This document shows, one piece after another, positions 7,288-15,167 of a stretch of DNA of 24,965 nt. Below the pieces are notes generated by a model. It was not told the DNA's origin and ran no database searches. It saw only the letters and a list, made by a program, of their open reading frames with translations. The stretch comes from an uncultured Collinsella sp. (GTDB taxonomy: Bacteria; Actinomycetota; Coriobacteriia; Coriobacteriales; Coriobacteriaceae). The stretch covers positions 1 to 24,965 of the forward strand of contig CABUJH010000029.1 of the NCBI GenBank assembly GCA_902491895.1, written 5' to 3'. The position numbers and the translations under genes were made by a program. Numbering within the stretch: the stretch's first letter is position 1; each line of letters opens with the position of its first letter.

Positions 7288-8930
7288 TGGCTCGGTTGGA
7301 CGGGAGCATGATGGCGGGCATGGCGCGCGGCTCGGATGCGCCGGCAATTGAAGTGCGGGGTCTGCGCTTTGCTTACCCCGGGGCCGAGACGCCAGTGTTC
7401 GAGGGGCTCGATTGGCGTGTTCCCCAAGGGGCGTTTGCACTGCTCGTTGGTGGTACCGGGTCGGGCAAGTCAACGCTGCTTTCGCTGCTCAAGCCCGAGA
7501 TTTCGCCGACGGGCGAATGCGCTGGCGAGCTGCGCGTGCTGGGCGAGAGCGTTGCCGACATGGATGTCCGAGCGTCTGCGGAGCGCGTGGGCTATGTGTT
7601 TCAGGACCCCGAGAACCAGATCGTGTGCGAGACCGTGTGGCACGAGATGGCGTTTGGTCTGGAAAACTTAGGCATGTCTCGTGACGAGATGCGCCGTCGC
7701 GTGGCCGAGACCAGCTATTTCTTCGGGCTGGAGGACTGGCTCCACCGCGATACCGATACGCTTTCGGGCGGACGCAAGCAGCTGCTGTCGCTGGCAGCCG
7801 TGCTGGCGTTGCGCCCGCGCGTGCTGCTGCTCGACGAGCCCACGTCCCAGCTGGATCCCGTTGCCGAGAAGAATTTTATGCATGCGCTGTTTCGCGTGAA
7901 CCGCGAGCTGGGTTGCACGGTGGTCGTGGCAACGCATCAGCCGCGCCCGATGCTCGAGTATGCGACGCGTGCGTACCGGATTGAGGGCGGTCGCGTGCGC
8001 GAGGTGGCGGATATGGCTTCTTTGGGACGCCGAGAATCGCTGTTTTCCGATGAGATGTTGGGGTGGGGTGCCATCCGATGTGCAAAAAACGGAGTATTCA
8101 GCAGGCGTGAGGACAATTTGGGCTCTCTGGAGCCGCCCAGGGGCGTATCGAGCACGAAAGAAAGTTTGGAATTGGACAAATCGTCCGAATTTGTGGCGCA
8201 AACGTCGCTCGAGAACGGCTTGGAAGCCTTCTCGCGCACGGATGGAAGCAGAATACTCCAAAAAATGCACGCTGGGTCGGCTACCACCCTGTCGGAAGGT
8301 TGGTTTCGCTACGATCGAGCGTCCGGCTGGGTGTTGCGTGGGCTCGATGCGTCGTTTTCGGCCGGTGCGGTGCATGCGATCGTGGGCGGCAACGGATGCG
8401 GTAAGTCGACGATACTCTCGGTGCTGGCGAAGACCGCCAAGCTGCAGCGCGGCCGCATGGTGCGCGGAGCGGCCTCGGCGGCGCTGCTGCCTCAGAATCC
8501 CAAAGCATTGCTGGTTGCCGATACGGTTCGCGACGAGCTGATGGAATGGGCTTCGACCTGCGGATATGACGAGACCGTGGCGCGGGAGCGTGCGGCGAGC
8601 TTGGGGTTGTCGGGTCTGGATGGACGCCATCCGTACGATCTTTCGGGCGGGCAGCGTCAACTGCTTGCATTGGCAAAACTGCTGCTAATCGGCCCCGAAC
8701 TGCTATTGCTCGATGAGCCCACCAAGGGTCTAGACCTGTTCAGCCGCCGCATCATCGCCCGCGCCCTGCGTGACCATGCGAAGGCTGGCGGCACCGTCAT
8801 CATGGCTACGCACGATTTGGACTTTGCCGAGCAGGTAGCCGACGACGTCGCCATGATGTTTGACGGCGAGATTGCCTGCATGGAGCCGCCGGCCGACTTC
8901 TTTGCCGACAACGTGTTCTATAGGGCGTGA
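7287..8930 (+). CDS. ecfA: ECF transporter ATPase, two ABC domains fused in one chain
   Basis: This 547-residue protein contains both ECF ATPases. Domain 1 has Walker A GGTGSGKST (about 55), Q-loop FQDPENQIV, signature LSGGRKQLL, Walker B VLLLDEPTSQLD and a His in ATHQP. Domain 2 has Walker A GGNGCGKST (about 367), LPQNPKALLV, signature LSGGQRQLL (about 452), Walker B LLLLDEPTKGLD and ATHDLDF. Both sites look catalytically complete. Between them, residues about 262-335 form a polar, non-conserved linker encoded by DNA visibly less GC-rich than its surroundings (8071-8285). Most ECF systems have separate EcfA and EcfA' genes, although fused forms are known. It is co-transcribed with ecfT upstream and the S component downstream. 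The first in-frame ATG is used; later Mets at residues 8, 9 and 12 are possible starts. Confidence 0.85.
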   Translation: MARLDGSMMAGMARGSDAPAIEVRGLRFAYPGAETPVFEGLDWRVPQGAFALLVGGTGSGKSTLLSLLKPEISPTGECAGELRVLGESVADMDVRASAERVGYVFQDPENQIVCETVWHEMAFGLENLGMSRDEMRRRVAETSYFFGLEDWLHRDTDTLSGGRKQLLSLAAVLALRPRVLLLDEPTSQLDPVAEKNFMHALFRVNRELGCTVVVATHQPRPMLEYATRAYRIEGGRVREVADMASLGRRESLFSDEMLGWGAIRCAKNGVFSRREDNLGSLEPPRGVSSTKESLELDKSSEFVAQTSLENGLEAFSRTDGSRILQKMHAGSATTLSEGWFRYDRASGWVLRGLDASFSAGAVHAIVGGNGCGKSTILSVLAKTAKLQRGRMVRGAASAALLPQNPKALLVADTVRDELMEWASTCGYDETVARERAASLGLSGLDGRHPYDLSGGQRQLLALAKLLLIGPELLLLDEPTKGLDLFSRRIIARALRDHAKAGGTVIMATHDLDFAEQVADDVAMMFDGEIACMEPPADFFADNVFYRA

Positions 8931-8934
8931 TGGG

Positions 8935-9648
8935 ATGACGGACTGTCGTTTCTCGCGTTTGCTTGCAAAACTGGAGATCTCGCTGTTGTTGGCGGTGCCG
9001 GCGGTAATGGCTGCGGCGTTGCTGGCGGGTGTTGAGCAGGCGGCGCTTGCCATGCTTGTCGTGGTGGCGCTGGTGCTCGCGCTGTTCTTTGCGGGTTACG
9101 AGGCATCTCGTCCGGGATTGCGCCAGATTATGCCCACGCTGGTGCTGGCGGCGCTGGCGGCGGCGGGGCGCATCCTGTTTGGGCCCATTCCCGACTTTAA
9201 GCCGGTGAGCGCCATCGCCATTATCGCGGGGGCGACGCTTGGTCGCCGCAACGGTTTTATGGTTGGCGCGCTGGCGGCGCTGACCAGCAATTTCTTTTTT
9301 GGGCAGGGCATGTGGACGCCGTGGCAGATGTATGCCTGGGGCCTGGTTGGCTATGTTGGCGGCGCGCTGGCGTACGCGGGTGCGTTCGACCGCGCCGACG
9401 GCACCGTGCGATTGCCGGCGCTGCTGGCGTACGGTTTTGCGTCGGGCTTGCTCTATGGCGTCGTGATTAACGCGTATGACATCATTGGATTTGTACAGCC
9501 GCTTACTTGGGCGGGTGCCGTGGCGCGTCTTGCCACGGCAGTGCCGTTCGATATTACGCACGGCCTTGCGACCTGCGTGTTTTTGGCCGCCTTGTACAAG
9601 CCTTGGTGTCGCCGCATTAACCGTGTCGTCGTGAAATACGGGCTGTAA
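8935..9648 (+). CDS. ECF transporter substrate-binding (S) component, cobalamin-type motif
   Basis: This hydrophobic 237-residue protein lies right after the ECF ATPase; its start at 8935 is four bases past the previous stop. It has about six membrane segments. The middle carries the stretch GPIPDFKPVSAIAIIAGA and later SNFFFGQGMWTPWQM, which resemble S components assigned to cobalamin or its alpha-ribazole precursor (CbrT/CblT group). The resemblance is from memory of the motif, so the substrate is a suggestion only. The T-AA'-S order makes this a complete dedicated module. No cobalamin riboswitch was recognised upstream of the operon in 6204-6393. The gene ends before a 17-bp palindrome that may terminate the operon. 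Confidence 0.75.
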   Translation: MTDCRFSRLLAKLEISLLLAVPAVMAAALLAGVEQAALAMLVVVALVLALFFAGYEASRPGLRQIMPTLVLAALAAAGRILFGPIPDFKPVSAIAIIAGATLGRRNGFMVGALAALTSNFFFGQGMWTPWQMYAWGLVGYVGGALAYAGAFDRADGTVRLPALLAYGFASGLLYGVVINAYDIIGFVQPLTWAGAVARLATAVPFDITHGLATCVFLAALYKPWCRRINRVVVKYGL

Positions 9649-9672
9649 GGCATTTCGCGTTCCCTCACGAAC

Positions 9673-9735
9673 TTGCGGTGGAATAGTTCTCGTTTTTGGC
9701 TATTTGCTGCCCAAACAGGAACTATTCCACCGCAA
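9673..9735. repeat. 17-bp perfect palindrome between convergent genes
   Basis: TTGCGGTGGAATAGTTC (9673-9689) and its exact complement (9719-9735) enclose a 29-nt spacer that can pair further (TTTGG with CCAAA). It lies between the ends of the S component (plus) and exoA (minus), where a bidirectional terminator would be expected. No U-tract follows the stem; a G-run (9742-9757) does. A second weak hairpin, CCCCA/TGGGG (9781-9799), lies next to the exoA stop. Confidence 0.75.
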
Positions 9736-9799
9736 CTTATAGGGGGGAGGGGGGGGTCACATGATCTGTTTTTCTCTGTCCCCCAGGAATTACTTGGGG

Positions 9800-10618
9800 C
9801 TAGAGCTCTAGCGTGAGGGTGACGGGGCAGTGGTCGCTGCCGAAGATATCGCCGCGGATACCGGTGTCGCGCACGGTATTGGCGATTGAATCACTTACCA
9901 GGAAGTAATCGATGCGCCAGCCTGCGTTGTTCTTGCGGGCATTAAAGCGGTAGCTCCACCAGCTGTAGACGCCCTCGACGTCGGGGTTTGCCGCACGCCA
10001 GGTATCGGTAAAGCCGGCGTTGAGCAGCTCGGTAAACTTGCCGCGTTCCTCGTCCGAAAAGCCTGCGTTGCCGCGGTTGGACTTGGGGTTCTTAAGGTCA
10101 ATCTCCTCGTGCGCAACGTTAAAGTCGCCGCAGGTCACAACGGGTTTGCCGGTCTCGCGCTCGAGCGCGCTCAAAAAGTCGCGGTAGGCATCGTCCCAGG
10201 CCATGCGCACGTCGATGCGGGCGAGTTCGTTTTGCGCGTTGGGAGTGTAGACATCCACAAACCAGAACTTGTCGAACTCCAGCGCGCAGACGCGACCCTC
10301 GGTTGCGGCTTGGGCGACGAGCACGGCCGCCTCGCCCTCGCCGGCGTAGGGCAGCAGCGCGTCGGCGCGCAGCACGCGCAGCGGCTCCTGGCGGCTAAAG
10401 ACCGCGGTGCCCGAGTAGCCCTTGCGCTCGGCGTAGCTCCAGGTTTGGTAATAACCGGGCAGGTCGATATCGACCTGGCCCTCCTGCAGCTTGGTCTCCT
10501 GCAGCGCCAGGATATCGACGTCGAGTTCTTGCGCGATCTGGATAAAGCTCGGGTCCTTTTTGAGCACGGCGCGCAGGCCGTTGACGTTCCACGAGGCGAA
10601 AGTGTAAGTCTGAGGCAT
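9800..10618 (-). CDS. xth: exodeoxyribonuclease III (AP endonuclease)
   Basis: The 272-residue ExoA/Xth-type enzyme belongs to the exonuclease-endonuclease-phosphatase family and cleaves DNA at abasic sites in base excision repair. Catalytic landmarks are SWNVNGLRA (N11), LALQETKL (E41), VDVYTPNAQNE, GDFNVAHEEIDL, WWSYRFNARKNNAGWRIDY and the terminal SDHCPVTL (D262, H263). The start at 10618 follows AAAGGACACC, a good ribosome binding site. It is a monocistronic unit, divergent from the Sir2 gene across a 135-bp region and convergent with the ECF operon. Confidence 0.95.
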   Translation of the reverse strand: MPQTYTFASWNVNGLRAVLKKDPSFIQIAQELDVDILALQETKLQEGQVDIDLPGYYQTWSYAERKGYSGTAVFSRQEPLRVLRADALLPYAGEGEAAVLVAQAATEGRVCALEFDKFWFVDVYTPNAQNELARIDVRMAWDDAYRDFLSALERETGKPVVTCGDFNVAHEEIDLKNPKSNRGNAGFSDEERGKFTELLNAGFTDTWRAANPDVEGVYSWWSYRFNARKNNAGWRIDYFLVSDSIANTVRDTGIRGDIFGSDHCPVTLTLEL

Positions 10619-10680
10619 GGTGTCCTTTCGACGGGGTTGGCAGGCTTAAGATTAGCGCAACAGGGGCGGGGTGGGATCCG

Positions 10681-10708
10681 CGCATGCTGACTTAAAGGCC
10701 GCATGCTG
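10681..10708. repeat. direct repeat of a GCATGC-containing 9-mer
   Basis: CGCATGCTG occurs at 10681-10689 and 10700-10708, a 19-bp offset (near two helical turns), in the divergent exoA/sir2 promoter region. Each copy contains the palindrome GCATGC. It could be a regulator site for either gene, or chance. Confidence 0.3.
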
Positions 10709-10753
10709 GGACGTCGCTCAACGCTGCCCGACTAACAAGGACGGAGGACTCAT

Positions 10754-11506
10754 ATGACGCAGGCAATATCGGACCCCAGGCAGGCCTCCGCCGCGCTGGC
10801 GGATCTGTTCGGCACCCATAAGCGCGTGGTCTTCTTTGGCGGCGCGGGTGTTTCCACGGCAAGCGGCATCCCCGATTTCCGCAGCGTGGACGGTCTGTAT
10901 CACCAGCAGTTTGCCTATCCGCCCGAGACCATGCTGTCGCATAGCTTTTACGAGGCGCATCCTGCGGAGTTCTTCGACTTTTACCGCACCAAGATGATCG
11001 CGCTTAACGCTAAGCCCAACCGCTGCCACACCAAACTGGCCGAGCTGGAGCGCGCCGGCAAGCTCGACGCCGTGGTGACGCAAAACATCGACGGCCTGCA
11101 TCAGATGGCCGGCTCACGGCGAGTGTTTGAGCTGCACGGATCGGTCCATCACAACATTTGCCAGTCGTGCGGCGCGGTCTATAGCGCCGAGTGGATTTGC
11201 TCGCGCGAGCACGAGGATGCCGCGGGCGTGCCCGCGTGCCCCGCGTGCGGCGGCCGCATCAAGCCCGATGTGGTGCTCTACGAAGAGCCACTCGACGAGC
11301 ATGTGTTGACCGGTGCCGTTGCCGCCATCGCCGCGGCCGATGCCCTCATTGTGGGCGGGACCTCGCTCGTGGTGTATCCGGTGGCAGGCCTTACGCGATA
11401 CTTTACCGGCGATACGCTGGCCATATGCAACCTTGCTCCCACCGATCAGGATGCAAATGCCGACCTGCTGATTTCTTGCGACATCGCGGCCGCGTTTGCG
11501 TTCTAG
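10754..11506 (+). CDS. cobB: Sir2-family NAD-dependent protein deacylase
   Basis: The 250-residue sirtuin removes acyl groups from lysines using NAD+, releasing nicotinamide and O-acyl-ADP-ribose. Motifs are GAGVSTASGIPDFRS (NAD-binding), QNIDGLHQMAGS, catalytic H128 in ELHGS, and a structural zinc site C136, C139, C162, C165 (CQSC and CPAC). GGTSLVVYPVAGL follows near the end. All key residues are present, so it should be active. The start at 10754 follows GGAGG seven bases upstream. The gene precedes folP-folK by 95 bases on the same strand, possibly with its own terminator-like hairpin in between. Substrates cannot be told from sequence; acetyl-CoA synthetase is a common target in the family. 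Confidence 0.92.
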   Translation: MTQAISDPRQASAALADLFGTHKRVVFFGGAGVSTASGIPDFRSVDGLYHQQFAYPPETMLSHSFYEAHPAEFFDFYRTKMIALNAKPNRCHTKLAELERAGKLDAVVTQNIDGLHQMAGSRRVFELHGSVHHNICQSCGAVYSAEWICSREHEDAAGVPACPACGGRIKPDVVLYEEPLDEHVLTGAVAAIAAADALIVGGTSLVVYPVAGLTRYFTGDTLAICNLAPTDQDANADLLISCDIAAAFAF

Positions 11507-11520
11507 CCCGCGCGCGCGGA

Positions 11521-11526
11521 TACAAT
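11521..11526 (+). promoter_or_regulatory. candidate -10 of the folP-folK transcript
   Basis: TACAAT (in GGATACAATAG) differs from the consensus at one position and lies 75 bases before the folP-folK start. The best -35 is TTGCGT (11496-11501), at a long 19-bp spacing and overlapping the end of the Sir2 gene. A transcript from here would carry the hairpin at 11552-11579 in its leader. Confidence 0.4.
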
Positions 11527-11551
11527 AGAAAGACTGAGTGCAAAGCGACCC

Positions 11552-11579
11552 CGCCGCCAGCTCCCCAAGCTCGGCGGCG
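11552..11579 (+). terminator. GC-rich hairpin between Sir2 gene and folP-folK
   Basis: CGCCGCC-AGCT (11552-11562) pairs with AGCT-C-GGCGGCG (11568-11579; one bulged C) around a CCCCA loop. It is followed by TGGGCATTTTA and then the GGAGG ribosome binding site. It may be a terminator of the Sir2 gene without a proper U-tract, or a leader structure in front of folP-folK. Confidence 0.5.
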
Positions 11580-11601
11580 TGGGCATTTTAGGAGGATGTT
11601 C

Positions 11602-13350
11602 ATGGCGAACGACAGCAAGACATGGCGGTGCGGAAAGTACGAGCTCAGCTTTGACCGTCCGCGCATCATGGGCGTCCTCAACGTGACGCCCGATTCGTTT
11701 AGCGATGGCGGGGAGCACTTCGACCCGGATGCCGCCATCGAGTACGGCCTGGCGATGCTCGACGCCGGCGCCGACATCATCGACGTGGGCGGCGAGTCCA
11801 CGCGCCCCGGCTTTACCCCGGTCAACCCCGACGAGGAGGCTCGCCGCGTGCTGCCCGTGGTGCGCGCGCTGGCCAAGGAGGGCGCCATCGTCTCGATCGA
11901 CACGCGTCATGTGGCGGTTGCCAAGGCGGCCGTGCGCTGCGGCGCCTCGATCGTCAACGACGTGACCGGCTTCACCGATCCCAAGATGGTCGAGTTTGTT
12001 AAGACGAGCACCTGCGGCGTCATCGTGATGCATGCCGGCGAGGTCGCCGCGCCCACCCGCACGCACGCAACGGTGCAGCTCGATACCTCGGCAGCGGCGT
12101 TTGTTGCCGAGAAGGCGCGCGAGGCGGCTGCCGAGGCCGCGCGTGAGGCCGAGAAGCCGGCTCGCCGCCGTCGCGGCAAGCTGCTGGGTGAGCCCAAGGT
12201 TGAGGCCAAGCTTCCGGGCGGCGTGGTGCAGCCCTCGTTGCCGTTTGGCGAACCGGAGCCCACGTCCGAGCCCGCAACCGAGCTGGGGCAGGAGACGCCG
12301 GCCGCCGAGCAGGTTGCTGCCGCCGAGACCGTCGCGCCCGCGCCCGAGGCCGCGCCCGCAGCCACCGAGGTCGCATCGGAGTCCAATGACCACCTGGCAG
12401 CCATGATGCGCCGCAGCGCCCGCCGCGAGGAAGCCTACGTGCCCACCTCGCAGCTCCGCCGCTTCACCCTGCCCGATTCGGCGCCCATCATGCGCCGCGT
12501 TATGGGCTTTCTGTCCGACCAGGCCCGCACGCTCATCCATGCCGGCGTGTCTCGCGACCGCATCTGCATCGATCCTGGCCCGGGCTTTGGTAAGTCGGCT
12601 AACGAGGACATCGTCATCCAGCGCGAGACTGCCAAGATGGCGTCACTGGGCTATCCGCTCATGTGCGCCGTGTCGCGCAAGCGTTTTGTGGGCGCTGTCT
12701 CGGGCGTGACCGAGGCCGCCGCGCGCGATGCCGCCACGTTTGGCGTGTGCCTGGGCGCCATCCAGGCCGGTGCCAACATCGTGCGCGTGCACGACGCCGC
12801 GGGTTTTGCGCAGTTCCTGAACGGTTACTGGGCCGTCGCCAAGCCGCAGCCGCGCCGTGCGTTTGTGGCCGTGGGCTCCAACCTGGGGCATCGTTGCGAC
12901 AACATCCGCGCCGCGCGCGACATGATCGCCGAGATTCCGCTCACCTGCGTGTCCAACTCCTCCAAGATCTACGAGAGCGAGCCGGCCTACGAGACGCGCC
13001 AGGACGCGTTTGCCAACGCTGTCATCGAGATTAAGACCGAGCTGGCGCCGTTGGTGCTGCTCGACGAGCTCATGAAGATCGAGGCTGAGCTGGGCCGCGA
13101 CCGTTCCAAAAAGGCCAAGGCCAACGGCCCGCGCACCATCGACCTGGACCTGCTGTGGATGGACGGCGAGACCCACGGCGGCAAAAAGCTGCGCCTGCCG
13201 CATCCGCTCATTGGCGAGCGCGACTTTGTGCTGGTGCCGCTCGAGGACCTGATGCACGACCCGGCGCGGTTCTTCCGCTACAACGGTGTCGAGGTCAAGG
13301 AGCCCGAGGACCGCGTGGGTCATATCGTGGGCGAATTGGGGCGTATGTAG
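11602..13350 (+). CDS. folP-folK: dihydropteroate synthase - HPPK fusion (FolP-FolK) with a large insertion in the DHPS barrel
   Basis: The 582-residue protein combines two folate-pathway enzymes. The DHPS part starts with RIMGVLNVTPDSFSDGG (about 22-38), then DVGGESTRPG, SIDTRH, NDVTG, VMHAGE (M143, H144) and, much later, DPGPGFGKS (from 324) and SRKRFVG. The HPPK part (about 418-582) has FVAVGSNLGHR, YESEPAYE, the ATP-binding GRDRSKKAKANGPRTIDLDLL region and LPHPLIGERDFVLVPL. In ordinary DHPS the MHM motif and DPGFGFGK are about 45 residues apart; here the distance is about 180. The extra ~135 residues (about 150-290) are Ala/Glu/Pro-rich with an RRRR stretch, so probably disordered. The start at 11602 follows GGAGG six bases upstream. 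In the natural order HPPK acts before DHPS. The next gene follows immediately. Confidence 0.92.
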   Translation: MANDSKTWRCGKYELSFDRPRIMGVLNVTPDSFSDGGEHFDPDAAIEYGLAMLDAGADIIDVGGESTRPGFTPVNPDEEARRVLPVVRALAKEGAIVSIDTRHVAVAKAAVRCGASIVNDVTGFTDPKMVEFVKTSTCGVIVMHAGEVAAPTRTHATVQLDTSAAAFVAEKAREAAAEAAREAEKPARRRRGKLLGEPKVEAKLPGGVVQPSLPFGEPEPTSEPATELGQETPAAEQVAAAETVAPAPEAAPAATEVASESNDHLAAMMRRSARREEAYVPTSQLRRFTLPDSAPIMRRVMGFLSDQARTLIHAGVSRDRICIDPGPGFGKSANEDIVIQRETAKMASLGYPLMCAVSRKRFVGAVSGVTEAAARDAATFGVCLGAIQAGANIVRVHDAAGFAQFLNGYWAVAKPQPRRAFVAVGSNLGHRCDNIRAARDMIAEIPLTCVSNSSKIYESEPAYETRQDAFANAVIEIKTELAPLVLLDELMKIEAELGRDRSKKAKANGPRTIDLDLLWMDGETHGGKKLRLPHPLIGERDFVLVPLEDLMHDPARFFRYNGVEVKEPEDRVGHIVGELGRM

Positions 13351-14052
13351 ATGATCGAGATGAATGCTGTTGCCGCCGGCACCGAGCTCGACGCGGTGCG
13401 CGACGCGGGCCGCGAGGGCGTGTCCGCGGGCTGGTGCGCGTGGAGCGCGGGCGATGCTTCGCTGACGTTTTCGCTGGTCGTGCGTCCGGATGTGAGCATG
13501 CATGCCTTCCACGGCCTGCCGTTTGTGGCTGCGATGGGCATGATGGACGCGCTCGTGGGCACGGCTTCGACGCCGGGGTTGGGCCTTGCCGGTAAGGTGG
13601 GTATCCAGTGGCCGAGCGATATCGTGTGCGGTGCGCCTGCGTTTGAGACGTCACTCGCGCGTGTTGCCGTGAACGGCGGTGCCGGTGCTGCGGGCATGTT
13701 TGCCGCGGTGACGGTTGATATTGAGCATTCGGCGTTGAGCGAGCTTGGTGTGGACGTGGCTGACGAAGCGCTGGTCGAGGCGCTGGCCGCCGCCGTGCTG
13801 GCCCGCGTGGACGCCTGGGCGGTTGTTGCCAACACGCCGCAAGGCGCCGCAGGGCCGCTGGCTCCCGTGCTGGGCGAGTACTTCGACATGGTGCCGCTGC
13901 TGGGCCGCCAAGTTGCAGCGGTGTCGCCCAACGGTTTGCCGCTTGCGGTCGGTGTGTTTGCGGGCCTGGATATCTGGGGTCGTGCGACTATCAAGACCGA
14001 TGCCGGCGAGCAAGAGTTTCCGCCCGAGGCCGTGCGCATTCGCGGACTGTAA
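13351..14052 (+). CDS. degenerate biotin--protein ligase-like (BPL/LplA fold) protein
   Basis: This 233-residue protein reads like the catalytic and C-terminal domains of a BirA-type ligase without the reactive parts. LTFSLVVRPD, then FVAAMGMMDAL, fits the beta strand and helix after the biotin loop. IQWPSDIV fits the KWPNDI motif, and the C-terminus (LGRQVAAVSPNG...LDIWGRATIKTDAGEQE) fits the SH3-like cap. Missing are the GRGRxGR biotinyl-AMP loop and the K-x-x-G-I-L lysine motif after KWPND; the latter position reads CGAPAFETSLARV. No N-terminal DNA-binding domain is present. The gene starts right at the folP-folK stop (TAG ATG), so it is co-translated. It is convergent with coaX, a frequent neighbour of birA. 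It may be an inactive paralogue, a regulator or a ligase with other chemistry. The assignment is fold-level. Confidence 0.55.
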   Translation: MIEMNAVAAGTELDAVRDAGREGVSAGWCAWSAGDASLTFSLVVRPDVSMHAFHGLPFVAAMGMMDALVGTASTPGLGLAGKVGIQWPSDIVCGAPAFETSLARVAVNGGAGAAGMFAAVTVDIEHSALSELGVDVADEALVEALAAAVLARVDAWAVVANTPQGAAGPLAPVLGEYFDMVPLLGRQVAAVSPNGLPLAVGVFAGLDIWGRATIKTDAGEQEFPPEAVRIRGL

Positions 14053-14091
14053 CGCGAGGCACTTGCGCTCAAAGATGACGATGACAACAAG

Positions 14092-14120
14092 ACCCTCCTC
14101 GGCCTGTGCCGGGGAGGGTT
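14092..14120 (+). terminator. terminator after the ligase-like gene
   Basis: A 12-bp stem (14092-14103 with 14108-14119, one G-U pair) has a CTGT loop and is followed only by TTTCGCC. It closes the folP-folK operon 40 bases after its last stop. The rest of the convergent gap to coaX (14121-14197) shows nothing clear. Confidence 0.7.
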
Positions 14121-14197
14121 TCGCCTGTCTGAGGAATAGGCTTGGCGAGCATTTGCGGGGACTGTGGCATCGGGCGCGCTCGACTTAAGCCCCTGCT

Positions 14198-14971
14198 CTA
14201 TCCCAGCTTCTGCATGCGGCGGTAGATTTCGCAGATGCCCTTGATGGTGAGTTGGCCGTCTACCACGTCGAAGGCATCGGTCGAGCCGGCGACGATGCCG
14301 GCGAGGCCGCCCGTGGCGATAACGGTGGCATCGTCGCGGCCCAGCTCGCGCTTCATGCGCGCGACCAGGCCTTCGGCCATGGCGGCGGCGCCCATCACGG
14401 CGCCGACCTTGATGCACTCCTCGGTATCGCGGCCGATGGCGTGCTCGGGCGCCTCGAGCGGCACGCTGGCGAGCTTGGCGGCACGGGCGGCAAGCGCGTC
14501 CATGGAGATGCGAATGCCCGGCGCGATCGCTCCGCCAATGTAATAACCGTCCTCATCGATGACGTCGATATTGGTCGCGGTGCCAAAGTCCACCACGATT
14601 GCCGGCGCGCCGTAGATAGTTTCGGCCGCAACGGCGTTAGCGACGCGATCGGCGCCTACGGCTTGGGGACGCGCCGCGCGCAGCTTGGTCACCGCGGCCG
14701 TCTGCGGCCCGATGACGATGGCGTCCGCGGCAATGCGGTCGGCCACGGCGTGCCATTCGCGCGAGAGCTGCGGCACCACGCCGGCAAAGGCGATCGCGTC
14801 GACCGCGTCGAGCGAAAGGCCGTACATCTTAAAGAAACCCATCAGGCGCACATGGATCTCGTCGGCGGTATAGGAGCGGTCGGTGGGCATGCGCCACGAC
14901 TGCACCAGCTCGTCTCCGTCAAACAGGCCCATGGCCGTCTGCGTGTTTCCCATATCGATAGCGAGCAGCAT
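14198..14971 (-). CDS. coaX: type III pantothenate kinase
   Basis: The 257-residue CoaX phosphorylates pantothenate in the first step of coenzyme A synthesis. It belongs to the ASKHA fold. AIDMGNTQTAMGLF (phosphate loop with D6), GADRVANAVAA, VVDFGTATNIDVID, GGAIAPGI and ATGGLAGI are all present. The start at 14971 follows GGGAG five bases upstream and gives the normal length. A longer reading into 15349 would run through the tRNA region and is not credible. It is monocistronic on the minus strand with its own candidate promoter. Convergent with the degenerate ligase-like gene. Confidence 0.93.
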   Translation of the reverse strand: MLLAIDMGNTQTAMGLFDGDELVQSWRMPTDRSYTADEIHVRLMGFFKMYGLSLDAVDAIAFAGVVPQLSREWHAVADRIAADAIVIGPQTAAVTKLRAARPQAVGADRVANAVAAETIYGAPAIVVDFGTATNIDVIDEDGYYIGGAIAPGIRISMDALAARAAKLASVPLEAPEHAIGRDTEECIKVGAVMGAAAMAEGLVARMKRELGRDDATVIATGGLAGIVAGSTDAFDVVDGQLTIKGICEIYRRMQKLG

Positions 14972-15007
14972 GTCTACTCCCAGTGTTGGCATAAAAGGAC
15001 GCGCACC

Positions 15008-15013
15008 ATTGTA
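15008..15013 (-). promoter_or_regulatory. candidate -10 of coaX
   Basis: On the minus strand this reads TACAAT (in GTATACAATGG), 37 bases before the coaX start. A matching -35 is not convincing (CCGAGT at 17 bp). Confidence 0.4.
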
Positions 15014-15107
15014 TACGCGTCGCCGACGGCACTCGGCTGCGATTCGTTTACGGTGATAGGGGCTGAGGGGTTTAAATATGAAGGAATTATGCTCTACGAG
15101 ATTTTCC

Positions 15108-15136
15108 TTGCCGTTTACCGAACTCCCGCGTAATAT
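15108..15136 (+). promoter_or_regulatory. promoter of the initiator tRNA gene
   Basis: TTGCCG (15108-15113) and TAATAT (15131-15136) are separated by exactly 17 bp. The predicted start of transcription is about 15143, 25 bases before the mature tRNA. This is the best-spaced promoter visible in the window. Confidence 0.65.
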
Positions 15137-15167
15137 TCTTTCTTGCGCACATGAGGCGCCCAGACAT

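Noticed and set aside
11191..11601. Extended N-terminus of FolP overlapping the Sir2 gene
   Set aside because: The reading lies out of frame inside the Sir2 coding region; GGAGG before 11602 and the conserved DHPS start fix the true beginning.
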